55,163 nt of DNA from SAR202 cluster bacterium. Its GTDB lineage: Bacteria; Chloroflexota; Dehalococcoidia; Lucifugimonadales; UBA1123. The stretch spans positions 1 to 55,163 of the forward strand of contig JASMDM010000054.1 of assembly GCA_030752795.1 (NCBI GenBank), given 5' to 3'. Below are positions 16,471 through 24,708 of the stretch, in pieces. The translations under genes were made by a program, and so were the position numbers. The number at the start of each line of letters is the position of its first letter. Position 1 is the stretch's first letter. The notes under the pieces are model-generated. The model made no database searches, had not been told where the DNA came from, and worked only from the letters and a program-made list of their open reading frames with translations.

Positions 16471-17081
16471 GTACGGATCGCTTCAGATCGGCGGCGAAAC
16501 CGCGCCTGACGAATGGGGGCAGAGTCGAAGACTGCGAGACCGGCTGCTCGGGCGGTCGGCGCAGAAATGTATAACGACGGGACCGCCCGGCGCCAGTTCG
16601 GCAGGCATCTGCGCCGCAACCCCGGCGGTCCGATGGACGCCGTGCCTCCGCGAGTCGGATGTCGTGTATGGCGACGAACGAATGGTTCGACTGGCTTTCA
16701 AGCAACGGTGCCTCATTTCGCCATCCTGAGCCGCAGCGAAGGATCTGGTCGCAACCGCGAATTGTCTCCCTGCGGGGCCCCAGATTCTTCACCAGCGGGT
16801 TCAGAATGACTGGTCTTGGTGCGTCATTGATTGCCGTGCTTGGTTCGTCCTGCGGACATAACTTTGCTCACCACGAACGGAATGAATTGATGTGAGAAAC
16901 TCGCCCCAATTCCGTTCGCCCTGAGCAACGTCGAAGAGCCGCACCAACGCACGCGTCGACTCAGGTCGCCTCGCAAACCTATGGCGCGGTTGTCCGGAGC
17001 CAGCTCTACGATGCGCCTCACTCAGTACGCCCTGGTGTCGTCTGATGACTGCAAATAGGCTCGCACACGCCACCAATTCAC
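16471..17081. other. Intergenic stretch without a recognisable gene
   Basis: About 600 bp with no convincing reading frame. It holds the palindromic repeat at 16721-16811 and a degenerate relative of the TTCGACAAGCTCAGGGTGAA repeat at about 16909-16935 (reverse orientation). Confidence 0.5.
16721..16811 (+). repeat. Composite REP-like palindromic element, copy 1
   Basis: The left arm reads CATCCTGAGCCGCAGCGAAG then GATCTGG. The middle holds TTGTCTCCCTGCGGGGCCCC. The right arm reads AGATTCTTCACCAGCGGGTT then CAGAATGAC. The arms are imperfect inverted repeats of each other, so the 91 bp can fold into one long hairpin. The copy at 18842-18932 has the same architecture. Confidence 0.7.
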
Positions 17082-17110
17082 TTTTCAGAAATGCTCCGAT
17101 GTGTTTATAA
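17082..17110 (+). promoter_or_regulatory. Promoter of the structured RNA at 17117-17273
   Basis: TTTTCA (17082-17087), a 17-base spacer and TATAAT (17105-17110). The -10 is a perfect match and the -35 is 4 of 6. Confidence 0.6.
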
Positions 17111-17116
17111 TTGCGG

Positions 17117-17273
17117 TAGAAGACCAAGGGTGGTGGATGTTGACAGCTTATGGAATGGGTCTTCTGGAAGGAGGCAGTGCATTGGACAGTAGTAGTAAGA
17201 GGTGGGCCTGGTAGGTGTTCCCAGGAACGCCTCTGAATAGGTTGGGCCTCGTCTTCGGACGAGGCCCTTTTTT
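17117..17273 (+). ncRNA. Candidate structured small RNA, about 155 nt
   Basis: It is bounded by a good promoter and an excellent intrinsic terminator, with no gene downstream on this strand for more than 7 kb except antisense frames. AGAAGACC near the 5' end pairs perfectly with GGTCTTCT about 40 bases later. AGAGG...CCTCT encloses AGGTGTTC-CCAG-GAACGCCT. The terminator is a third stem. I compared it by eye with SRP RNA, 6S, tmRNA, RNase P and T-box signatures and none fits. It also holds a 28-codon frame from ATG 17149 with three Trp codons, so an orphan leader/attenuator is an alternative. Conservation is unknown. Confidence 0.5.
17244..17273 (+). terminator. Strong intrinsic terminator
   Basis: GGGCCTCGTC, a TTCG tetraloop, GACGAGGCCC, then six T. 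The stem is 10 bp and perfect. Confidence 0.92.
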
Positions 17274-17360
17274 GTTTGAGCGGTCGTTGTCAGCCGACCG
17301 CGCCGGATTGCGTTTGAGGCGCCCAACGCCACCGGCGACGTGCAACCTGCACCGAGGATG

Positions 17361-18841
17361 CTACCGTAGGCGGTAGGCTTCGGGGTCCGGTTTCACGGAT
17401 CGGAGCATCCACAATGGCCTGCGAAGATTGTCGGGTCTAGGTCCGGGTCGTGTCATGTCCAACCACTCTCGGTACACGTCCATCGAGGCGTTGGTGTCCG
17501 TCAAGACGTCGCCGCGCATGTCATCCGGCTCCGCCCGCTCGACGCGGACCCTCTGATGCCAACAGTGCATTCCGCTGACAGGGTCGGCGTGCACCGGAAA
17601 AGCGAAGTTCTGATGGACTCCCCCTTCTCTCCAGTAGACGCGGCTACTGTCCGGATCACGGCTGTCGAACGGCGTAATTCCACCCGTTTGGCGCATGCGC
17701 CAATGGCCGGGTGACATTTCGTTCAGGGTGACCTGAGAGGTCGACCACCCCTAGCCGCCCGAATCCTTCTCCATCCTCCACCTTCCCATGTGATGGGAGC
17801 ACGCGACGACGCCAGGTTTGATTCCCTCAGTCACCCAAAGCCGGTTGACGAAATATCCGATGTCCGTGTGCAGCTTAACGAGATCACCGGTGTCCGAATC
17901 GAGCTTTCTGGCGTCGATCGGGTTCATCCAGACAGGGTTGTTGTGCGCGATCTCGTAGAGCCACTTGGCGTTGCCTGACCGCGTATGGATGAGCGTCGGG
18001 ACGCGAAAGGTAGGAATCAATGCGAACTCGCCTTCCTCCGGTTTCAGCTCATCAACGTGCACGTGGCTCTTGACGTACGCGGGGAGGGTGTACTCAGGCC
18101 AGCCCCACTCCTTCATCGTGGCCGAGTAGAACTCCAATTTGCGGGAAGGCGTCGAGAATCCCACAAGGCTCAGGCCTTCGATGTGAACGCCAACAGGTTG
18201 GCTGCTGGCGTTCCGAATGACGTTCGTGACGGGATCTATGCCGCCGCCGTCGAATTCTTCGTTGGACAACTCCCTCTCATGAAGATCGTACTGTTCGCCG
18301 TCAATCTCGAAGGCTCCGTACCTTCTCATGTACTGGATTGGCGTCAATCCCTGCGAGGCCGCCTCCTCCTTCAAACCCGGAACGCTGTTGTCGAACATCC
18401 AGGAGTAGTACTCGTCGACTGTCAACTTCTTGCCTGGCGTCTCGGACGATTCAAAGTACTTGCGGACGCCCATGGTCCCATCTGGATCGATTCGCCACGA
18501 CAGATCGATCCAGAACTTGTCCTATTCCCAGACTTCCCCCGGGTTCGCCTCGTACGTGCGGTCGAACCTCTCGCCTAGACGCTCCCTGGCAACCTTCAGG
18601 ACCGGTTGACGGAAACCGATCCAGCGTCCGGCGTGCGTCTCCTGGCTCTGAACGTCGTGCCGTTCAGGCGAGAGGCCCATGGGGAGCACGTGGTCGGCAA
18701 ACGCAGCCGTCTCGTTCCACGTCGGAGTCATGGTGACGTGGAGGCCCACCTTGGATTCGTCACGCAAGACCTCGATCCAGCTTGCCCCGGGCAACGCCGG
18801 GATCACGATACGTCGGTACTTCCAGGCACGGCTCGCGAATT
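17361..18841 (-). pseudogene. Molybdopterin-dependent oxidoreductase (DMSO reductase family), C-terminal remnant with two in-frame TAG codons
   Basis: One minus-strand frame runs about 490 codons and is broken only by TAG at 18524-18522 and TAG at 17753-17751. It reads as the C-terminal half of a large Mo-bis-MGD catalytic subunit. FADHVLPMGLSPERHDVQSQ is the conserved cofactor-loop region, HVHVDELKPEEG and SGNAKWLYEIAHNNPVWMN follow, and the molydopterin dinucleotide-binding domain has NRLWVTEGIKPGVVACSHHM. The tail contains DPVSGMHCWHQ. Sequence continues sensibly across both stops (VWE*DKFWIDLSW and DSGG*GWSTSQ). The 5' half, with any Fe-S cysteines, is absent: homology stops at 18841, exactly where a REP-like element begins. 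A dead fragment is the simplest reading. Confidence 0.8.
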
Positions 18842-18932
18842 GCCGTCCTGAGCAGCAGCGAAGGATCTGGCCCTACGTGAAACTTGTCTCCCTGCGGGGC
18901 CCCAGACTCTTCGGCTGCGGCCTCTGAATGAC
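18842..18932 (+). repeat. Composite REP-like palindromic element, copy 2
   Basis: Same layout as 16721-16811: GCCGTCCTGAGCAGCAGCGA, AGGATCTGG, then TTGTCTCCCTGCGGGGCCCC and AGACTCTTCGGCTGCGGCCT, CTGAATGACAGG. It abuts the truncated end of the oxidoreductase remnant. The following 190 bp to the phosphotriesterase stop hold nothing recognisable. Confidence 0.7.
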
Positions 18933-19124
18933 AGGATTGTGGAGCACCGTTTCTGTCCAATCCGTTGCGTGCTCTGCGGACACAACGTTGCCGACCGCGA
19001 GCAAGGGACACGTCAAAATCCGTTCGTCCTGATCTTTCCGGGGAAGGACGGAGCACCCCGCCGCATCAATTACCGCATCAGGTGTCGGACGTCGCCAATC
19101 GCTCCAAACCGCGCCTGGTCCCGC

Positions 19125-20081
19125 CTACTGCGCCCCTTCGAAGAATCGCCTCGGGTTGTTCACGAAGATGTTCTGAATGTCCTCGTCGCTTGCGCCGAGT
19201 TCCTTGAGCTTGGGAACCACATTCCTTTGGATGAACAAATAGCTGTCCGGGTTCCCGGTGCGGCGTCGCTTTTGCATCTCGCCACTTACGATCAACAAGG
19301 TGACCGACCAGTCGTGGCCCATCATGATTCGGTGACCGTACCCTGCGTCGATCAACTTCTTTGCCGTCTCAGTACGGCCGATCCAGTCCGGCGTGTGCTC
19401 CGTCTGCCTGCCCGGGTAGCGGTCGAGCCCGATCCAGACGCCCTTCTCCAGCAGGCCGATCAGGTACTCGGTGTCGGTCGTGTCGTTGCTGTGGCCGACG
19501 TACACGCGGTTGAGGTCTACGCCCTCGTCCTCGAAGATCGCGACCTGTTGTTCGCCTACACGTTCAGGCGCCCAGGTGTGCGTCGATATCGGGACGCCCG
19601 TGGCTTTCTGCGCGCGCGCCGCGGCCCGGAGGATGATCTCGCCCTCGGGGGTCACGCCGCCGACGTCGTTGGCAACCTTGATGATCGCCGCCTTGATTCC
19701 GGTGCCCTCGATGCCTTCTTCGATCTCGCGGATGTACAACTTCGCCACAGTGTCCGGCTCGGCTGTCCAAAACACTCGCGGGATGTCGCGCCAGGTCCCG
19801 GTCGCGCAGATGATGTTGATCCCGGATTCTCTGGACACTTGTTCCAGCAGTCGAATGTCGCGGCCCAGATCGATAGTGGTCACGTCGACGATCGTGCGTA
19901 AGCCCTCACCGTAAGCCTCTTTGAAGTCCGCCACGCCGGATTCGATGCTGCCCTCGCGGTCGATGAACTCGGGGTAGACGTACTGGATGCCCGCCGACGT
20001 CACTACCACGTGTTCGTGGGACAGAGTGAATCCCAGGTCCGCGGTATCCATCGGACCCAAGACAGAATTGATTTGAGCCAA
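19125..20081 (-). CDS. Phosphotriesterase-family metal-dependent hydrolase
   Basis: 318 aa TIM-barrel hydrolase of the PTE/PLL family (lactonases, phosphotriesterases and related). The binuclear metal site is complete: HEH in TLSHEHVVV (about residues 22-24), the bridging Lys in AAIIKVANDVGG, His in PISTHTWAP and VYVGHSNDTTD, and the Asp in RIMMGHDWS. Many such proteins are lactonases, so the physiological substrate is open. It starts 3 bp before the end of the FAH-family gene's intergenic gap and is probably co-transcribed with it. Confidence 0.9.
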   Translation of the reverse strand: MAQINSVLGPMDTADLGFTLSHEHVVVTSAGIQYVYPEFIDREGSIESGVADFKEAYGEGLRTIVDVTTIDLGRDIRLLEQVSRESGINIICATGTWRDIPRVFWTAEPDTVAKLYIREIEEGIEGTGIKAAIIKVANDVGGVTPEGEIILRAAARAQKATGVPISTHTWAPERVGEQQVAIFEDEGVDLNRVYVGHSNDTTDTEYLIGLLEKGVWIGLDRYPGRQTEHTPDWIGRTETAKKLIDAGYGHRIMMGHDWSVTLLIVSGEMQKRRRTGNPDSYLFIQRNVVPKLKELGASDEDIQNIFVNNPRRFFEGAQ

Positions 20082-20083
20082 AG

Positions 20084-20866
20084 CTATTCCTCCATCACGA
20101 TAGGGTTTCGTAGCACTCCGATTCCGCTGATTTCCACTTCGACGACATCGCCGGCCTTCATGTTGTCCGTGGCGCCGTCAGTGCCCATCCAGATCATGTC
20201 ACCCGGATAGAGCGTCAGGTACCTGGTCATCTCCGAGATGTAATGGGCGATGCCGAAGATCATGTTGTTTGTCGCGAACTGCGAGACTACGTCGCCGTTA
20301 AGCCGGACGGTTGTTTGCATGTCCTCCGGGTTGGCCTCGGTCTCGATCCATGGGCCCATCGGCTTGAACGTGTCCGCGTTCTTCGATCGCCACATGGTGC
20401 GGTCGCCCGCCTGCCAGGTGCGCTCGCTGACGTCGTTGCCGATAGTGTATCCGAGGATGCAGTCGAACGCTTCAGCTTCGGACAGGTGCTTGACGTGCTT
20501 GCCGATGACGACAACGAGCTCGCCCTCGTACTGTACGCGCTCGGTCGCGTCCTTGGGGATGACGATCGACTCCTCGTGCGCAATCAACGCGTTGTTGGCG
20601 CGGTACCCGACATCAGCCTTGTCGGGAAGGTCGGGCTCGCGTCCCAATAGTTTCGCGGCCTCGCGGACGTGCTCTCCGTAGTTGATGCCCGCGGCGTAGA
20701 ACGTGCGAGGCGCGAACGGGATCCTAATCCGCACCGCGCTCAGCGGCAACACGTGTCCTGTCTGAGAATATCCGTCGAAGGGATCTCCCGAGACCTGCTC
20801 GACCTTGTCGCCGTTGACGATCCCGTAGCTAGTATTGCCGCCGTACTGATATCGAATTATTCGCAT
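20084..20866 (-). CDS. Fumarylacetoacetate hydrolase-family protein
   Basis: 260 aa, the FAA-hydrolase C-terminal fold used by acylpyruvases, 2-oxo-hepta-3-ene-dioate hydratases/isomerases and oxaloacetate decarboxylases. Metal-binding acidic residues lie in YEGELVVVIGKH and GNDVSERTWQ. FYAAGINYGEHVREAAK and YPGDMIWMGTDGA are typical of the family. The start at 20866 is preceded by AGGAGG at 7 bases; the ATG at 20872 sits only 1 base after the same site and is unlikely. It overlaps the 3' end of the transporter gene by 10 bp, and the phosphotriesterase-like gene follows after 2 bp, so a small hydrolase operon for an aromatic or lactone compound is plausible. Confidence 0.9.
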   Translation of the reverse strand: MRIIRYQYGGNTSYGIVNGDKVEQVSGDPFDGYSQTGHVLPLSAVRIRIPFAPRTFYAAGINYGEHVREAAKLLGREPDLPDKADVGYRANNALIAHEESIVIPKDATERVQYEGELVVVIGKHVKHLSEAEAFDCILGYTIGNDVSERTWQAGDRTMWRSKNADTFKPMGPWIETEANPEDMQTTVRLNGDVVSQFATNNMIFGIAHYISEMTRYLTLYPGDMIWMGTDGATDNMKAGDVVEVEISGIGVLRNPIVMEE

Positions 20867-22077
20867 TTGCATGCCTCCTGTTGTGTTTGTTCTTGGGTGA
20901 TTGCATCCTGTTGCACAGCATCCAGCGCGGACTCGCCGGGTTCCGAAACCGGCTCACTGATTTGCACGGGATTGTCTTTCGACGGCGATTCCCATTTGTT
21001 GTAAAAGTAGTTGAACACGTCTCGGCCCGCGGCGGTGAGCGGCACGCCGATGACGACTCCCCACAATCCGGCGACCTCGCTGGCCACGACCAGTATGGCC
21101 ATGATCAACACCGGATGGATGTTTACGGCCTTCCCCTGCACGCGAGGAGAGATCAGCGTGCTCTCGACCAGTTGCACGACCACGTACACCAGGACGACCC
21201 AGATCAGGTCTTCGCGTGATGTGGCCAGCACCACGAGGATGCCGGGAATCGCCCCGAGCACGGTTCCGATGATCGGCACGAGCGCGAACAATCCGGCGAC
21301 CAAACCTAACAGCGCCGAGAACTGGATGCCGAGGATCAACAAACCCAGGAACACGAACACCCCGACTATGGAGGCGCTGAAAAGCTGGGCCCGGATGTAC
21401 GCCCCGACGACATCGTTCACGATCGCAACGACGTTCTGTGCGTGCTGCCGGTTGGCCGGCGACATCATCCCGTAGAAACTGCCGAGGGCGTCTTCGCGAT
21501 CCTTGAGTAGGTAGAACAACAAAAACGGCACCATCGCCACACCGATGACGACCGTTATCGCATTCGACACGCCCGCTATGGTCTTCAGCGCCAGCGACTG
21601 CGCGGCGGATATCAGCGTATCGCCGAAGTCCGCGGCGGACGATTCGATCTTCTCTCGAACCTCCGGGGGCACGCGGTCCGCGTACTCTTGTCCCCAGTCT
21701 TCGATCGTCTCTCGCGCCGCTTCGTATAGGTCCGGCGTGGTGTCGATGAAGTCTCGGGATTCGCGGAACAGCGTCGGCACGGTCAGCAGCAGCAGTCCGG
21801 CGAGCAGCCCTCCGGCGGCGACGTAGATGATGAGGATCGCCGCAATTCGGCTCACCTCCGGCCATCGGGAACGCCACGGGATGCGATTCTCGAGCGCCCT
21901 TACGGTCGGGAAGAGCAACTGGGCGAGGATGATGGCCGCGATGAACGGAAGCAAGGCTCCCCGCGCTACGAAGAACGCAACCGCTAGCGCCCCGAGAACG
22001 ACGACGAGCAAACCCCGCTGACGGTATCTCAGCCAGTATGACCGGGCTTGTTCGTCGGCCGCCGGCGGCGACGCCAT
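20857..22077 (-). CDS. AI-2E family transporter (PerM/YdiK-like membrane protein)
   Basis: 406 aa multi-pass membrane protein. About eight hydrophobic segments: LLVVVLGALAVAFFVARGALL near residue 25, FIAAIILAQLL, ILIIYVAAGGLLAGLLLL, AITVVIGVAMVPFLLFYLLKD, SIVGVFVFLGLLILGI, LLGLVAGLFALVPIIGTVLG, WVVLVYVVVQLVESTLISP and ILVVASEVAGLWGVVIG. The motifs PIIGTVLGAIPGILV and LISPRVQGKAVNIHPV mark the family. Members export AI-2 or other small molecules, or act as Na+/H+ antiporters; the substrate is unknown. The tail after residue 380 is polar and Gln-rich. The start at 22077 lies 6 bases after GGAGG, against an ATG at 22083 directly abutting it. Confidence 0.9.
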   Translation of the reverse strand: MASPPAADEQARSYWLRYRQRGLLVVVLGALAVAFFVARGALLPFIAAIILAQLLFPTVRALENRIPWRSRWPEVSRIAAILIIYVAAGGLLAGLLLLTVPTLFRESRDFIDTTPDLYEAARETIEDWGQEYADRVPPEVREKIESSAADFGDTLISAAQSLALKTIAGVSNAITVVIGVAMVPFLLFYLLKDREDALGSFYGMMSPANRQHAQNVVAIVNDVVGAYIRAQLFSASIVGVFVFLGLLILGIQFSALLGLVAGLFALVPIIGTVLGAIPGILVVLATSREDLIWVVLVYVVVQLVESTLISPRVQGKAVNIHPVLIMAILVVASEVAGLWGVVIGVPLTAAGRDVFNYFYNKWESPSKDNPVQISEPVSEPGESALDAVQQDAITQEQTQQEACKCE

Positions 22078-22149
22078 GGCCATCCTCCGAATCGGCTAAG
22101 GCAAGTCCTGGGCTGCGTTCTGGGCCGCTGTCGGCGTCATGCGTTCGCT

Positions 22150-23394
22150 CTACGACCCTTCGAGAAGCGTGATGCGCACCAACTCCATCGCGTTGAAGCT
22201 CATCCGTGTTTGATCGGGTCGGCCGCGTCCACCGTAGTTGTAACTGCGGCTTTTGGCGGACTCTCCGTCCGTCACCGAGATGAAGGTTTGCCCTCGGGCC
22301 AGATTCTCCGCTCTCTCTTCAGGCGCGGGCACCGCATGGAGAGCGACCCCGTGGTCGGCCCCAGCCATCGATCGGACGGCGAATGCGAGAGCCTCGGTCA
22401 GGGCGGCGTGATCGTCCGAGTCTGCAGCGATTGACGGGCCGTCGCCGTGCGCCAACAACCGGCGAATTGACGCCGTTCCGTTGGCAACAATGCCCTCGAC
22501 GAAACGGTCTTCGCCGGAGCGCTGGAGCCGATCGGCCAGCATTCCGCCGGTGAGGTCTTCGAACACCGCAATCGTCGCCTGCCGGCTGGCGAGCAACTCG
22601 CCGACGGAGTCTTCCATCGTTCTGTCGTCCATTGCGAAAACGTGCTGTCCCAACAATCGCCTGACCTCTCGATCTACGGGCTCTATCAGCTTTTGGGCGT
22701 CGTCGACGTTAGCGGCCTTCGCGGCGATCCTCACGTCGACCTGTCCGGGATGAGCCAGGACGCCGACGGTCGGATTGGTCGAGTTCGCGATCAGGTGGCC
22801 CATCAGGTCGTCAACGCGGCTCTCGCCCAACTCCGCGACCTTGAGCACTCGATAGGTGATGGTCTCCGTCAGCTCGAATTTCCGCTGAAGGTACGGCGCC
22901 ACTTCGTTGTCGAAGAGCCACTTCATCTCGAACGGAACCCCGGGAAGCGTAAAGATGACGCCTCGCGGATCTTCGACGATGAACGACGGCGCGGTTCCGT
23001 TGGGATTGTCGACCGTAATCGAGCCTTCAGGAACCCACGCTTGCCGCATGTTGTTCTCGGTCATGATCATCCCGCGACGATGGAAGCGCGTCTCGATCTG
23101 CTCGGCGAGTCGTGGATCGCGGATGAGCTCGCGCCCGGTGACTCGCGCAACGATCTCACGGGTCAGGTCGTCCTGAGTCGGCCCAAGACCGCCGCCTGTG
23201 ATGACGATGTCGGCCCGTTCCAAAGCGCGTTCGATGACCTCGGCCATGCGATCGGGGTTGTCGCCGACGACCGATTTGTAGAACAAGTTGACGCCCAGAT
23301 CGGTGAGACGTTGGGCCATCCACGACGCGTTGGTATCGACGATCTGGCCCAGGAGAAGTTCGGAGCCAATCGATACGATTTCAGCGGTTGCCAA
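22150..23394 (-). CDS. cinA: CinA family protein: MoCF domain plus C-terminal nicotinamide-nucleotide amidase-like domain
   Basis: 414 aa, the normal two-domain form. The N-terminal molybdopterin-binding-like domain (about 1-170), an ADP-ribose pyrophosphatase in characterised members, shows VSIGSELLLGQIVDTNASW, ITGGGLGPTQDDLTRE and FTLPGVPFEMKWLF. The C-terminal PncC-like part (about 260-414) has AVFEDLTGGMLADRLQR where amidases usually have AESCTGG, so the catalytic Ser-containing loop is altered and activity is doubtful. The start is TTG at 23394, with AAGGAG about 10 bases upstream; the longer frame to 23469 adds residues not found in the family. Confidence 0.88.
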   Translation of the reverse strand: MATAEIVSIGSELLLGQIVDTNASWMAQRLTDLGVNLFYKSVVGDNPDRMAEVIERALERADIVITGGGLGPTQDDLTREIVARVTGRELIRDPRLAEQIETRFHRRGMIMTENNMRQAWVPEGSITVDNPNGTAPSFIVEDPRGVIFTLPGVPFEMKWLFDNEVAPYLQRKFELTETITYRVLKVAELGESRVDDLMGHLIANSTNPTVGVLAHPGQVDVRIAAKAANVDDAQKLIEPVDREVRRLLGQHVFAMDDRTMEDSVGELLASRQATIAVFEDLTGGMLADRLQRSGEDRFVEGIVANGTASIRRLLAHGDGPSIAADSDDHAALTEALAFAVRSMAGADHGVALHAVPAPEERAENLARGQTFISVTDGESAKSRSYNYGGRGRPDQTRMSFNAMELVRITLLEGS

Positions 23395-23693
23395 GGGGTA
23401 AACGCTCCTTGCCAGACTGGATGAGAGACAACGGAAAGCGGGCGAAACAGACGCCCATCCGGGCACCATGCGAGTTTAGCAGCGGGTTAGGGGAGCGTCA
23501 ATCGGAGCCAGAACCTATATCAGCGGCACAGGCAACTCAACCGCGAACAATCAGTTGAGAGGTCTGCTGACTCGTCACAGCGGGCTGCTCAACTCCTTGA
23601 GTCCCTGATGTCTCTTCCGTCCTTTGGGTTCCTGTACAACCATAAGCCAGATTTGCCAATCGCCCCGGAGACCTGTTACGCAACAGGAACCAG
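23395..23693. other. Intergenic gap with a 9-bp inverted repeat
   Basis: About 300 bp between cinA and thyX. GGTTCCTGT (23627-23635) and ACAGGAACC (23683-23691) form a perfect inverted repeat just past the thyX stop, possibly an mRNA 3' stem. No coding frame was recognised. Confidence 0.4.
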
Positions 23694-24494
23694 CTACACC
23701 TTCGAGAACTCCGGCGTCGCGGTCCGTGTGCCGTCCGGGAGTTCGGCAACCTCAAAGTCGCCGAACAGCAACGGGGCTTCTTCTTGCAGCAGGTCGAGGA
23801 TCTGCAACGCAACCGCTCGGATCTCCCAATCCGCGTAAACCGCCCCGCGCATCTCGATGAAGTGGCGCCAGGCGCGGACGTTCGCGGTCACGAATATCTT
23901 CGTCTCGGTGGCGTTCGGGAGCACCGATCTCGCAGCTTGTCTGATCGCTTTGCGGCGATCGGTCGCGCTGTCGAACCGGTCTCGTGGGATGACGTCACCG
24001 AGCGCGTCAACGAGCTTGGCGTAGCTGTCGGCGGCCGTCTCCAGGGCCTTTTGCAGTATCTCGGACGCCTGCTCGGATCCGGCGCCTTCTTGAGCCAACG
24101 CGGGCGGCAATACGAACGAGCTCTCGGACTCGTCGACGTATCGCTGCGATCTCTGGCTGAACGCGAATCCGGCACGATGCCGGACCAACTCGTGTGTCAG
24201 GCTACGGGATACGCCTGTAAGCGCGAATCCGTAGTTGACGTGCTCGAGCACGCTGCCGTCTTTGCGGTCCAGTAGGTTGTGGATAAAATCGGCAATGTCG
24301 CTTCGGCCCCTGCCGTAGCTCATGTAGCAGAGCCGGGCGGATATCTCGACGATGGCGTTGGATGAGTCGCTGCCAGCCCTAATGCTTTCCGGCACCGGTG
24401 GAACGCCCTCGTCGGCGAGGAATGCGGCCACCTGCTCCCAGTCGACACTGGGACGTGAGACGAGATAAACTTTGGCTTTCGACAGAAGTTTCAT
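23694..24494 (-). CDS. thyX: Flavin-dependent thymidylate synthase ThyX
   Basis: Makes dTMP from dUMP with FAD, NADPH and methylene-THF. 266 aa, a little long for the family. Key segments are ARLCYMSYGRGR, SVLEHVNYGFALTG, the signature LTHELVRHRAGFAFSQRSQRYVD split as LVRHRAGFAF and SQRSQRYVD (about residues 100-122), and the C-terminal NVRAWRHFIEMRG. Counting from RHR, the Ser before QRY is one position later than in the classical RHRX7S motif, so the loop has one extra residue. GAGGAAAC precedes the ATG. No thyA is seen here. It lies 300 bp before cinA. Confidence 0.94.
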   Translation of the reverse strand: MKLLSKAKVYLVSRPSVDWEQVAAFLADEGVPPVPESIRAGSDSSNAIVEISARLCYMSYGRGRSDIADFIHNLLDRKDGSVLEHVNYGFALTGVSRSLTHELVRHRAGFAFSQRSQRYVDESESSFVLPPALAQEGAGSEQASEILQKALETAADSYAKLVDALGDVIPRDRFDSATDRRKAIRQAARSVLPNATETKIFVTANVRAWRHFIEMRGAVYADWEIRAVALQILDLLQEEAPLLFGDFEVAELPDGTRTATPEFSKV

Positions 24495-24708
24495 GTAGTT
24501 TCCTCGGATTTGTCGGGCGTCGAACTATGCACAACGAGGCTCTGTCCGGGATCAACTTACTCAATTCGAGCTCACAACCGTTGAACGGCAAGCCTGTCAT
24601 ATGACGGTTTCGTGGGCGTCCGGATCAAGCAACTCGGCGGCGCCCCGACGCCATAAGTTGCCACGCCATAGTGTAAAGTCGCGTTGGGAATATTGCTAGG
24701 CAATCGGC

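Noticed and set aside
17117-17273. SRP (4.5S) RNA
   Set aside because: GGAAGGAGGCAG looks superficially like the SRP tetraloop region, but the conserved UCAGG strand opposite it is missing and the pairing does not form the domain IV stem.
17247-17273. Terminator of the dehydrogenase gene at 15427
   Set aside because: It is 800 bp downstream and has its own promoter at 17082; it belongs to the separate RNA.
16721-18932. Composite transposon bounded by the two palindromes
   Set aside because: No transposase, target duplication or terminal-repeat pair can be identified; only the palindromes themselves are supported.
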